Shown in pieces: positions 1-7,108 of a DNA stretch of 9,430 nucleotides (positions are counted from its first letter, which is position 1; each line of letters begins with the position of its first letter). The DNA lies in assembly GCA_903920975.1 (NCBI GenBank), contig CAIXNZ010000011.1, forward strand, positions 1-9,430. The letters are read 5' to 3'. Below the pieces are notes generated by a model. That model ran no database searches, was not told the origin of the DNA, and worked only from the letters and a program-made list of their open reading frames with translations. The position numbers and the translations under genes were made by a program. Source of the DNA: Candidatus Falkowiibacteriota bacterium. Lineage in GTDB: Bacteria > Patescibacteriota > Patescibacteriia > CAIXNZ01.

Positions 1-125
1 ATATATTAATTAATTATCACCTAAAAATATCACCAATCCGCTAAGCGAATAGCAATACCTAAATCTATATGTAATTATACAACAAAGTTAGCGAAATTTA
101 TACTCTTTGCCTGTGGAAAACTTTT
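1..125. other. Non-coding end of window
   Basis: This is AT-rich sequence downstream of the last gene. Besides the inverted repeat at 108-139 there is a distant six-base complementary pair (CGCTAA at 39-44, TTAGCG at 88-93). Plus-strand frame 3 stays open from the window edge to a TAA at 42-44, so a convergent gene could end there, but 13 codons are too few to judge. No tRNA or clear regulatory site is seen. Confidence 0.4.
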
Positions 126-139
126 TTAAAAAACAGGCA
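108..139 (-). terminator. Weak inverted repeat across the last stop codon
   Basis: TGCCTGT (108-114) and ACAGGCA (133-139) form a seven-base-pair stem around an 18-base loop that contains a T6/A6 run and the TAA of the last gene. The stem has four G-C pairs and no U tract follows it on the minus strand, so as an intrinsic terminator it is poor. It may instead mark the 3' end or slow RNA decay. Confidence 0.25.
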
Positions 140-839
140 CAAATTCATAAGTCAAAATAGTAGTATAAATACCAGCAGGAGTATATGGCGAAATATTTAC
201 AATAACTGAAGTGCTAAAATCTGTCTGATAGGAAAAACTAGGAGCATATGCAACCACTGCCCCATCTGAATAGGCATATTGATTGGCAGAATTATATTGA
301 TCAGAAACCCTGCCTATACCGCCGAAAGGATTTGTACCGACCGCGGGAACAGTATTTTCTACCAAATTAATGCCAAATTGTTCAGTACCGGGTACTGAAG
401 ATGCCGCAACATTACCCATGGCTGTCATAACATGATCAACTATATGAAGAGGCTCGCCATAGACTTGTATTTTATAACCGAACCTGGAATTGGTATAAGC
501 TGAAAATGAATGGCTGGAATATGCTGTGGCAGCCGGAGAAAGCTGACCAAAATCCAATTCTCCTCCCTGTACGCTAAAGCCGATTGAGGGCTCATTTTCA
601 ATGGGAGCAAAGCCGGATTTTTCTCCGAAATTATTGCTCGTGCCCATGGGACCGGAAGGACTGGCAAGACTGCTATTCATCTGAAGTGCTGAAGAAGCAC
701 CGCTACCGCCAGCCGAGCCAAATGTATCTAACCAAATTTTATAATTGGCGCTTTGCATACTGGCAATCACCTGATGGGTCAAAACCAGGGCGATGGAAAT
801 GACCAAAATTATTATGATTTCCTTAATCTTGGCTTTCAT
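126..839 (-). CDS. Secreted protein with WxL-like C-terminal beta domain
   Basis: This 237-residue protein has a signal peptide (1-27, basic start, long Ile/Leu/Val core, likely cleaved after VIA). The mature N terminus 'NYKIWLDTFGSAGGSG' (32-47) and a Ser/Gly-rich stretch lead into a beta domain from about residue 86: 'GFSVQGGELDFGQLSP', 'YTNSRFGYKIQVYG', 'GTEQFGINLVENTVPAVG', 'NPFGGIG', and the closing 'SVIVNISPYTPAGIYTTILTYEFVP'. The final PAG-x-Y-x-x-x-LTY pattern resembles the end of WxL domains, which bind cell-wall polymers in Firmicutes, but the literal W-x-L motif is absent there. I recognise the overall pattern from exported proteins of Patescibacteria; no function is established. 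Its ATG lies inside the end of the scaffold gene (17-base overlap in another frame), so translation is probably coupled. No Shine-Dalgarno is close; a GAGGG about 21 bases upstream is too far. Stop codon TAA lies in a weak inverted repeat. Confidence 0.8.
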   Translation of the reverse strand: MKAKIKEIIIILVISIALVLTHQVIASMQSANYKIWLDTFGSAGGSGASSALQMNSSLASPSGPMGTSNNFGEKSGFAPIENEPSIGFSVQGGELDFGQLSPAATAYSSHSFSAYTNSRFGYKIQVYGEPLHIVDHVMTAMGNVAASSVPGTEQFGINLVENTVPAVGTNPFGGIGRVSDQYNSANQYAYSDGAVVAYAPSFSYQTDFSTSVIVNISPYTPAGIYTTILTYEFVPVF

Positions 840-3054
840 GTTTAATTTTCTTTGACGCTTCCCTCTTTTCCTTTATTTTTTTATTTATATATAACAGCAA
901 GGTGCCTAATAACAAAATTACTAAAATTATTATAATGATCAGCCACCAAGCAATTTTAGTAGGCGGCTGGACTTGATATTTGGCAGTCAGAGTAAAATAC
1001 ACTTTTTCTGAGGGTCCTGACTGCAAACCATCCTGGCTGGCTACGGCCCACAAAGCATACTTGCCAACCGCCAAATCTTTATTTATGTAGATTTGCCAAA
1101 TGCCATTTTCATTTGCTTCGGTCTGAAAAATTAATTCTGGCGTAGTTGATAAATGCAGAGTTACGGTTGAACTGGAGCCAGAACTGCCAACAACTAAAAT
1201 TAAGTTCTGCGTCGGAATATTACCAATGCTGGTTGGCATAATCACCTGATCTATAATGGGAGCGGCTAAGGTAATTTCCGGCTTTATGACATTATAGGTC
1301 TGGCTTGTTTTGATAATAACGATTAATTTTTGCAAATCAATATATGCTTCAATAGCATTACCAGCATTATCCACGGCGCGCAAAGTCAGAATCTTCCCTG
1401 TTTTATCCTGTTCATTTATGGTATAGGGACTTAAAACTTTCTGCCAAGAGCCGTCATCAATTTTCATTTCATAATAAGCAACTCCAGAACTTTTATCAAG
1501 CGCTGAAAAATATAATTTGTATTGCTTTTGGCTATTTTTTAAGATCTCTGTTTCAATACTGGGTTTAAAAAATTCTGGCGGAGTGTTATCTATTTTTACC
1601 TGATAATGCGCTGTTGGCCCCCAACCTTCTAAATACTGGGCTTTCAAATGAAAGTACCAGATGCCATCGGCTATATTCCCGAAACTAAACATCTTGTCTT
1701 TGGAAAAATAATAACCAAAAGTCGGATCTGCCAAAGGGTTTTGATCTAGATTAAAAGTATAACCAATCGGCTGATCATTTGTCTCCCAAATAAATTTCGG
1801 ATTGTTATTGTTATACCAAATATCCTGATTCAAGTGCGTTGGTGAGCTAATAGCAGGCGCTTGCCTGGAAATTGGCTTACCAAAATCTTGTTTCTCGCAC
1901 TGGCAAATTGGACAAGTCCCTCCACCGCCTGAGCATGGCGGACATTTACCGCCAAAAACCGTTATTCGGGTTGTTAAGGTTGAAGTTAAGGGATTCACAT
2001 TATTATCTGTTGCTTTAAAAACAGCATAATATATTCCGAAATTTTCAGGGGTCCAGCTAAATTTTGATGTTGAAGTCACCCCAGTTGTAATTGGGCTAAT
2101 GCTAGCCGTTTCCAACGACTCCATTGTAATATTTACTTTATCATTGTCTGGATCAGTAGCAGTAACATTGAAAATTACATTATCCTTAGCATTAACTGTT
2201 TTTTCAGAAATTGGCTCAAAAATAGGCGGATGATTAACTGGCGGTGGCGGTACATTAACGCCAATACTTACGGTTAGGGTAGAACTTTTTGAGTCAGTAT
2301 TATTATCAGTTGCAGTAAAAGTTGTTGTATAAACTCCCTGACTTGTTGGCGTCCAGCTAAAATCACCTCCGACTGTTGTGGCATTGTTTATTACATTTGA
2401 AAAACTTGTGCCGCTTGGCAAATTCCAGGTCAAATTAACCAAATCACCATCCAAATCTGTTGCCGAGACATGAAAATTTACACTCTCGCCTAAATTTATT
2501 TGTTTATTGCCAACTGGCGTAAATATTGGCGCTCTGTTTTCTGGCGGCGGTGGCGGCGGTGCGCCAATCACATTGATGGTAATCCCCTGACAACCAACTA
2601 AATCAATTTTCTCTACCTGATCAGGTGAAATTAGATGCGAGCCAGCACCAAAATTAATAGTGGAAGTACCGACCTGGTTAGCCTTAAAAATCAAAGTGCC
2701 GAATAATGAATTTTGGGTTACGCTTTCAACCAAAATAAAACCGCCAACATTTACATGCTGCGTAGTATTATTTAATTCCCTGCCCGGACTCTGATATGGA
2801 AAGGCCGTACCCAAAGTAAAATCGCTTATCTGTAAAACACTACTGCCGGTAAAATCCATGATTGCTCGAACAGTATTTAGGGCTTCGCCCTTTGGTTCAA
2901 CTTGAATTTGGACATACACATTATCCCCTACATAATAATCTGTTTTAGCTGAAGTCAGACGCATTATGGCAGTGCCGGCCGCATGTACTGGCAATAATGG
3001 CAAAATAAAACCCAAAAGAACCAGGGGAATAATTAATTTTGTTATTTTTTTCAT
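823..3054 (-). CDS. Membrane-anchored surface protein: cohesin-like domain, tandem Ig-like domains, Cys cluster, C-terminal TM
   Basis: This is a 743-residue exported scaffold. A signal peptide (1-25, ending VHA) is followed by a cohesin-like beta-sandwich (27-163): 'YYVGDNVYVQIQV', a 'VRAIMDFTGSSVLQI' strand, then 'SLFGTLIFKANQVGTSTINF', which parallels the cohesin G-x-L-x-x-I-x-F pattern. A PPPPPP linker (166-171) precedes two similar putative-Ig domains (174-265, opening NRAPIF; 275-367, opening NHPPIF), both with FSWTP and ATDNN motifs. A cysteine cluster follows (Cys371, 374, 381, 384, 386), then further Ig-like domains (about 401-491, 492-575, 589-690). A membrane helix (701-723) and a basic tail put the C terminus inside the cell. 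The neighbour's dockerin is a plausible ligand. The start is 21 bases after the dockerin gene; the end overlaps the next gene by 17 bases. Export and anchoring are secure; the cohesin call is moderate. Confidence 0.85.
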   Translation of the reverse strand: MKKITKLIIPLVLLGFILPLLPVHAAGTAIMRLTSAKTDYYVGDNVYVQIQVEPKGEALNTVRAIMDFTGSSVLQISDFTLGTAFPYQSPGRELNNTTQHVNVGGFILVESVTQNSLFGTLIFKANQVGTSTINFGAGSHLISPDQVEKIDLVGCQGITINVIGAPPPPPPENRAPIFTPVGNKQINLGESVNFHVSATDLDGDLVNLTWNLPSGTSFSNVINNATTVGGDFSWTPTSQGVYTTTFTATDNNTDSKSSTLTVSIGVNVPPPPVNHPPIFEPISEKTVNAKDNVIFNVTATDPDNDKVNITMESLETASISPITTGVTSTSKFSWTPENFGIYYAVFKATDNNVNPLTSTLTTRITVFGGKCPPCSGGGGTCPICQCEKQDFGKPISRQAPAISSPTHLNQDIWYNNNNPKFIWETNDQPIGYTFNLDQNPLADPTFGYYFSKDKMFSFGNIADGIWYFHLKAQYLEGWGPTAHYQVKIDNTPPEFFKPSIETEILKNSQKQYKLYFSALDKSSGVAYYEMKIDDGSWQKVLSPYTINEQDKTGKILTLRAVDNAGNAIEAYIDLQKLIVIIKTSQTYNVIKPEITLAAPIIDQVIMPTSIGNIPTQNLILVVGSSGSSSTVTLHLSTTPELIFQTEANENGIWQIYINKDLAVGKYALWAVASQDGLQSGPSEKVYFTLTAKYQVQPPTKIAWWLIIIIILVILLLGTLLLYINKKIKEKREASKKIKHESQD
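1897..1944 (-). other. Extracellular five-cysteine cluster (CPPC, Gly-rich, CPICQC)
   Basis: Residues 371-386 of the membrane-anchored protein read CPPC, a glycine-rich spacer, then CPICQC, between the second and third Ig-like domains. Outside this stretch only one other cysteine is evident (Cys155), so the cluster is concentrated and deliberate-looking. The pattern resembles a paired CXXC knuckle that could bind a metal or form disulfides, stiffening the hinge between the upper and lower halves of the scaffold. Confidence 0.55.
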
Positions 3055-3075
3055 ATTTTATTTATAAATTATCAA

Positions 3076-4074
3076 TTAATAAATGCCGTCCCAATGTGCG
3101 GCCAAGCCAGACAAATCAAAATCATCAACAATGCCATCTTCATTAAAATCCGCATAGCACCAATTAGTTTCCCAGTGAAAAGCCAAGCCAGCCAAATCAA
3201 AATCATCTACGACAAAATTGCCATTGGTATCGCCAATTCTCCAACGCACTATATTAACGCTTAAAACACTGCTATTTTGGCCGTAAGAATCTCGGGCCAC
3301 AATATCAAATAAATTGTCGCCTACATTTAAGGTTGCTAAATAGCTCCAAGCGCCATAACTTGGATAATCAATATTGTCTGTTAAACCATTAATTAATACT
3401 GTTGTCCCGCCTGGCGCTGTACCAGTAATGGTTTTTGGAGATTTAAAAATCGGACAAATCATTGGATCTAAGGTGGGCGGAGTTGGCGGAGACGGTAAGC
3501 CTCCTTGTTGGCCGGCTACTATTCCCACTTGATCATGATAAATTGCCACTGCTAGTTTTCCAGTATCGCCAAAACTGCCGCTGATGCTAATGATTTTTGA
3601 ACCAATGGTGCTGGGATTAATTATTTGATGAATTCCGCCAGAAGCATTTTTACCGATTCTTAAAACAATAAAATCATTGGGTAAAATATCGCCGCTAGCA
3701 TTGTCTGTCGGATGTGTAAAAGTTATGGAACTAGCTAAAATTGTTACTCCCCAATCAGTGGCGTTTGGTATGGAATTCAATGTCTCCTCAATTTCTAAAC
3801 CCGTGACAGGACCGTGAAATAAATCTATATCATTATAATTAATGGTGCTCAAATTAAAGCCCGGAGCAAAATTAATATCAAAAGACTTGCCGCTATCACC
3901 AATCCCGCTTGGCGTTAAGAATTTAATTTCATGATTAGCACTAGTAGAGGGCGCTCCTCTGTTCATTCTGTCGCTAAGCGTAGTCAGGTTAGAGGCAAAA
4001 GCATTTTTGCCCAATAAAAAAACAATGGCAATAATAACAAAAAAACTTAAATGCCGCTTTAAACATTTTCTCAT
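3076..4074 (-). CDS. Exported Ig-domain protein with a C-terminal two-repeat dockerin
   Basis: This 332-residue protein has a clear signal peptide (basic MRKCLKRH, hydrophobic core, cleavage likely after NAFA at 27). Residues 30-190 look like a beta-rich surface domain opening with 'LSDRMNRGAPSTSANHEIKF', a style seen in exported proteins of Patescibacteria. A Pro-rich linker (193-202) leads to an Ig-like domain (204-277). The C terminus (280-332) is a dockerin: two EF-hand-like calcium loops, each followed by a short helix ending in HW. Loop one uses Asp282, Asn284, Asn286, Asp290 and Asp293; loop two uses Asp309, Asn311, Asp313, Asp317 and Asp320. Dockerins bind cohesins, and the next gene encodes a cohesin-like domain. 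No catalytic domain is visible, so this is not an obvious cellulosomal enzyme. The start follows the helicase stop by 28 bases and lacks a Shine-Dalgarno. The N-terminal domain's function is unknown to me. Confidence 0.85.
   Translation of the reverse strand: MRKCLKRHLSFFVIIAIVFLLGKNAFASNLTTLSDRMNRGAPSTSANHEIKFLTPSGIGDSGKSFDINFAPGFNLSTINYNDIDLFHGPVTGLEIEETLNSIPNATDWGVTILASSITFTHPTDNASGDILPNDFIVLRIGKNASGGIHQIINPSTIGSKIISISGSFGDTGKLAVAIYHDQVGIVAGQQGGLPSPPTPPTLDPMICPIFKSPKTITGTAPGGTTVLINGLTDNIDYPSYGAWSYLATLNVGDNLFDIVARDSYGQNSSVLSVNIVRWRIGDTNGNFVVDDFDLAGLAFHWETNWCYADFNEDGIVDDFDLSGLAAHWDGIY
3101..3129. repeat. Dockerin-coding repeat, copy 1 (encodes second EF-hand)
   Basis: This 29-base segment matches 3182-3210 at 27 of 29 positions and lies 81 bases (27 codons) from it, in the same frame. 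It encodes the DDFDLSGLA part of the second calcium-binding repeat. Confidence 0.85.
3182..3210. repeat. Dockerin-coding repeat, copy 2 (encodes first EF-hand)
   Basis: This is the partner of the repeat at 3101-3129 and encodes DDFDLAGLA of the first calcium-binding repeat. The near-identity of the DNA, including synonymous positions, suggests a recent duplication or gene conversion within the dockerin, not only selection on the protein. Confidence 0.85.
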
Positions 4075-4101
4075 TTGAATATGATATAGGTATTTGTCTC
4101 A

Positions 4102-4130
4102 ATTATACTCTAAAATCACAGATATTTCTA
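4102..4130 (-). promoter_or_regulatory. Candidate promoter for the exported-protein module
   Basis: On the minus strand a perfect TATAAT (4102-4107) lies 17 bases after TAGAAA (4125-4130), which matches four of six positions of the TTGACA consensus. The TATAAT overlaps the stop codon of the helicase gene. Transcription would start near 4095, leaving a leader of about 20 bases before the ATG at 4074. The placement at the boundary between intracellular and exported genes is suggestive. In such AT-rich DNA, however, a TATAAT can arise by chance, and the -35 match is only moderate. Confidence 0.4.
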
Positions 4131-7108
4131 AAATCGCACCAGTCGCAAGTGTATTGGCTGGGCGTGGCCGCAAAATCAGAGGCTCTAATCGCTTCCATGC
4201 GCTTAATAATTTCCTGTTTAACCCTATCTTTATCTTTTTCTTCACCTAAAAACTCCAGCGTGGAATTATTATCAACATAATAAAAAACCAACTTATTCAC
4301 TTTTTCTTTCATTACTTCTTCAGCCGCGATTTGATAAATCAAAAGCTGCATTTTATTTTCAGCTGAAATAGTCTTTTCTTCTTTGGCTTCGCCGGTTTTG
4401 TAATCAATTAAAACGATGGAACCGTCAGGCAAACGATCAATTCGGTCAATTACGCCTTTGATTGAATAATCTTTAACCTTGAGAAAAAAAGTTTTTTCCA
4501 CTGCCTCGGTCTGGCACGACTGGTCTTTAATCAAATCATAAAAAGTTTTTAAACTCTCCCCTGCTTTTTTAAAATATTTTTCTCTCTGATCTTTGGAAGT
4601 ATACCATTCGTCATTCCATTTAGCCTGGAATATTTTCTTTAATTCCTCAAATTTAATCAAATCGCCAATTTTCGTTTGCGCTGGTTTCTTTTTGGTATCG
4701 CCAAATAAATCCGCTTGCTTATTTTCTAATTTTTCAAATATGCGTTTAAAAAATTGTTCTAATGTTTCGTGGATACTTTTGCCATAGCTAAAAACACCTT
4801 TGCCAAAAACTGGCACGCGTAAAATAAAGCCTAATTTGTATTGATAAGGACATTTGCCAAAAGCTGCTAATTGCGAATATGAAAATCTATCGGGTAATTT
4901 ATATTCAACTTTTTCTGGCTTAACAGTTGGTTTAATCTTAGTTAATTCCAAGCCTCCCTCGACTAAAGCCGCTTTGGCCAATTTGAATTTAGGATTTGTT
5001 TCAGCTAATTCAGTCAAAAAGCGCGAGATTTTTCTTTTTCTGGTGCCTCCATAATCATCAGCAGAGCTTAAAAATAAGCCGGTTTTAGCTCTGGTCATAG
5101 CAACATAAAATAGCCTTCTTTCTTCCTGCAAATGAATATCGCCTTCTGGAATGATTTCTTTAACCAATTCATCAGGTAATTCAATGGCATCGGCTCTTTC
5201 GCCAGTTGGGAAACGTCTGTCAATTAAATTGGGTATAAAAACATATTTAAATTCCAGACCCTTGGCTGAATGGACAGTCATAATTTTGACCATGTCTGGA
5301 CCCGCTTCTAAGTCAATACTTAAAGCCCCGCTTTCGCCAGATTCCAATTCTAATTCCATTTCTTCCATAAATAAATTTAATCTGGCGCCTGGCACGCCTT
5401 CTTCAAACTTCTGAATGCGCTTGTAAAATTGATTGATATAGGAAATCGCCAAATTACTATCATATTCATCTTTGGCTACTAATTTTTCAAGATAGCCAGA
5501 ATCTTCTAAAAAGGCTTTTAAAATTTCTCCCACTGTTTTTTGCTTGGCCATTTGGGTGTGCTTTTCAATCAAACCAAGTAGTCGATTTACTTCTGAAATT
5601 GTCTTGGCTTCCAGGCCATGCAGCGCTGAAATTTCTTTCATTATTTCATAAAGCGATCTGGTTTTTTTATAAGCCTCATGATTAATTTGGATAATGTCAG
5701 CTGGCGCAATATCAACTACTGGCGAAGTTAAAATGCGGTAAACCGAAGGCGATTCATGGTAATTATCCAAAAGATGAAAATAAGACATGATATCCAATAT
5801 AACCGGCTTTGAGTACAGACCGCGCAAGGCCATAAATTGATGTGGGATATTGGTTTTACGCAAAAAATTGATAAATGGCGTGGCCGCATCATTGGAACGC
5901 ACCAATATAGCAAAATCGCTCCAAGTCGCTTGTGTGTCTTTCTTTTTTAATTCAACAATTTTTTTAATAATAGTGCGCACTTCATCGTCTAATGTTTTTT
6001 CATGTAAATGTTCGGTAATTCCTTTTCCCTTATTTTCCGCGGTTAAATGTTTATCGATTTTTTTTAATCCTACCCCCTTTTTGCTCTTCTTACCCCTCTC
6101 CCCTTTTTGATTTAATTGAAACTCTAAGCGGTTGGGATTGTTTAATTGAATAAAGTTGTAGGCCAAGTCCAAAATATTTTGCGTGGAACGATAATTTTTT
6201 GTCAGCACAACCTCCTGGCTAGTTGGAAAATCTTTTTTAAATTGCAAAATGTTGGAAACCGAAGCTCCGCGAAATTTATAAATTGACTGGTCATCATCTC
6301 CTACCACCGTCAGATTCTTTTTCTCGTTGCAAAGCATTTTGATCAAATCGTATTGAGCAAAATTAGTATCCTGAAACTCATCAACCAAAATGTACTCAAA
6401 TTGCTTGTGATATTTTTTTAAAATATTGGGACGCTTTTTAAATAATTTCAAAGTGTAATTAATTAAGTCGCCAAAATCCAAACTATTATTATCAAGGAGT
6501 AATTGCTGGTAAATATGATAAGCCTCGGCAACTTCTTTGTTTCTCAAAGCTTCTTCGCCCAAAAGTTCATCGCTCATGGTGGAATCGGCATTGGCTTTTA
6601 ATTTTTCCGCATAAGCCAAATATTGTTCCGGATAAACTTCTTCATCTTTGGCCCTGGAAAAATGCTTAATCAAAGCATGAATAAATTTTGTCGGGTTGCC
6701 AAGCGGCTTATAATAATCCAGATTAAATTTGTCTAAATTTTCACGCTCCAAAAGCCACTGTTTTGTCTCATCAAGCAATTTAAAATCATTGGGTAAGCCA
6801 ATATCCAGAGCGTGTTGTTCTAAAATTTTTTGGCAAAAAGAATGAAAGGTGGAAATCCATAGATCAACATAGCCATAAGGCATTAGCCGATCAACCCTTT
6901 CTTCCATTTCTTGCGCGGCTTTTTCCGTGAAAGTTAAGGCCAAAATACCATCGGTCTTAACATTTTTATCTAAAATCAAATGCGCAATTCTTTCAGTGAT
7001 AACCATGGTTTTGCCTGTGCCGGCGCCAGCCACAATCAAAAGCGGACCATTACCAAAAGTAATGGCCTTTTTCTGTTCTGGGTTATATTTTTGTTTGGCT
7101 AGAGGCAT
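4103..7108 (-). CDS. UvrD/PcrA-like superfamily 1 helicase fused to a C-terminal PD-(D/E)XK nuclease with Fe-S-type cysteines
   Basis: This 1001-residue protein joins a full 3'-5' helicase to a nuclease. Helicase motifs: Walker A GAGTGKT (28-34), TFTEKAA (59-65), 'STFHSFC' (86-92), DEFQD (243-247), GDDDQSIYKFRGA (270-282), LTKNYRST (302-309), TVHSAKGLEFKYVF (611-624) and EERRLFYVAMTRAK (662-675). The C-terminal RecB-like nuclease (about 740-1001) has His780, Asp888, the D-x-K pair Asp902/Lys904 and Q-L-L-I-Y (921-925). Cys753 plus Cys988, Cys991 and Cys997 (C, then CX2CX5C) form the AddB/Cas4-type 4Fe-4S signature. All expected catalytic residues are present. The architecture fits processing of double-strand breaks for recombination, like AddAB or AdnAB but in one chain. 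A lysine/glycine-rich insert (334-364) is unusual. The start is coupled to the upstream stop (TAATG), with a weak TAAGG about 10 bases before it. The helicase-nuclease call is secure; the repair role is inferred. Confidence 0.95.
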   Translation of the reverse strand: MPLAKQKYNPEQKKAITFGNGPLLIVAGAGTGKTMVITERIAHLILDKNVKTDGILALTFTEKAAQEMEERVDRLMPYGYVDLWISTFHSFCQKILEQHALDIGLPNDFKLLDETKQWLLERENLDKFNLDYYKPLGNPTKFIHALIKHFSRAKDEEVYPEQYLAYAEKLKANADSTMSDELLGEEALRNKEVAEAYHIYQQLLLDNNSLDFGDLINYTLKLFKKRPNILKKYHKQFEYILVDEFQDTNFAQYDLIKMLCNEKKNLTVVGDDDQSIYKFRGASVSNILQFKKDFPTSQEVVLTKNYRSTQNILDLAYNFIQLNNPNRLEFQLNQKGERGKKSKKGVGLKKIDKHLTAENKGKGITEHLHEKTLDDEVRTIIKKIVELKKKDTQATWSDFAILVRSNDAATPFINFLRKTNIPHQFMALRGLYSKPVILDIMSYFHLLDNYHESPSVYRILTSPVVDIAPADIIQINHEAYKKTRSLYEIMKEISALHGLEAKTISEVNRLLGLIEKHTQMAKQKTVGEILKAFLEDSGYLEKLVAKDEYDSNLAISYINQFYKRIQKFEEGVPGARLNLFMEEMELELESGESGALSIDLEAGPDMVKIMTVHSAKGLEFKYVFIPNLIDRRFPTGERADAIELPDELVKEIIPEGDIHLQEERRLFYVAMTRAKTGLFLSSADDYGGTRKRKISRFLTELAETNPKFKLAKAALVEGGLELTKIKPTVKPEKVEYKLPDRFSYSQLAAFGKCPYQYKLGFILRVPVFGKGVFSYGKSIHETLEQFFKRIFEKLENKQADLFGDTKKKPAQTKIGDLIKFEELKKIFQAKWNDEWYTSKDQREKYFKKAGESLKTFYDLIKDQSCQTEAVEKTFFLKVKDYSIKGVIDRIDRLPDGSIVLIDYKTGEAKEEKTISAENKMQLLIYQIAAEEVMKEKVNKLVFYYVDNNSTLEFLGEEKDKDRVKQEIIKRMEAIRASDFAATPSQYTCDWCDFRNICDFRV
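6017..6109 (-). other. Lys/Gly-rich low-complexity insert in the helicase
   Basis: Residues 334-364 of the helicase, after motif IV and the conserved NPNR segment, read as a basic low-complexity stretch (for example GERGKKSKKGVGLKK). UvrD/PcrA proteins usually have only a short linker here. The DNA is a strong purine run on the coding strand with three G tracts of four or five bases (complement of 6073-6077, 6093-6096 and 6100-6103), unlike the AT-rich surroundings. It is most likely a disordered, DNA-contacting surface loop. Confidence 0.5.

Noticed and set aside
440..802. Open frames of 75 codons (minus) and 72 codons (plus) inside the small secreted-protein gene.
   Set aside because: The overlapping 237-residue frame has a signal peptide and a recognisable surface-protein pattern; the others have neither.
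3076..4074. Cellulosome-type enzyme because of the dockerin.
   Set aside because: No glycosidase, esterase or carbohydrate-binding domain is visible in the protein or its neighbours.
4106..4891. Cas4-like nuclease as a sign of a CRISPR locus.
   Set aside because: The domain is fused to a UvrD-type helicase, no cas genes are present, and no regularly spaced repeats are seen.
6058..6065. Run of eight A (coding strand) as a programmed frameshift or slippage site.
   Set aside because: The helicase frame continues with all motifs intact on both sides, no useful alternative product results, and such runs are common in AT-rich DNA.
4593..6110. Several plus-strand open frames of 64-87 codons (for example 5151-5414 and 5850-6110).
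   Set aside because: They lie entirely opposite conserved helicase coding sequence, show no recognisable domain, and reflect the codon bias of the real gene.
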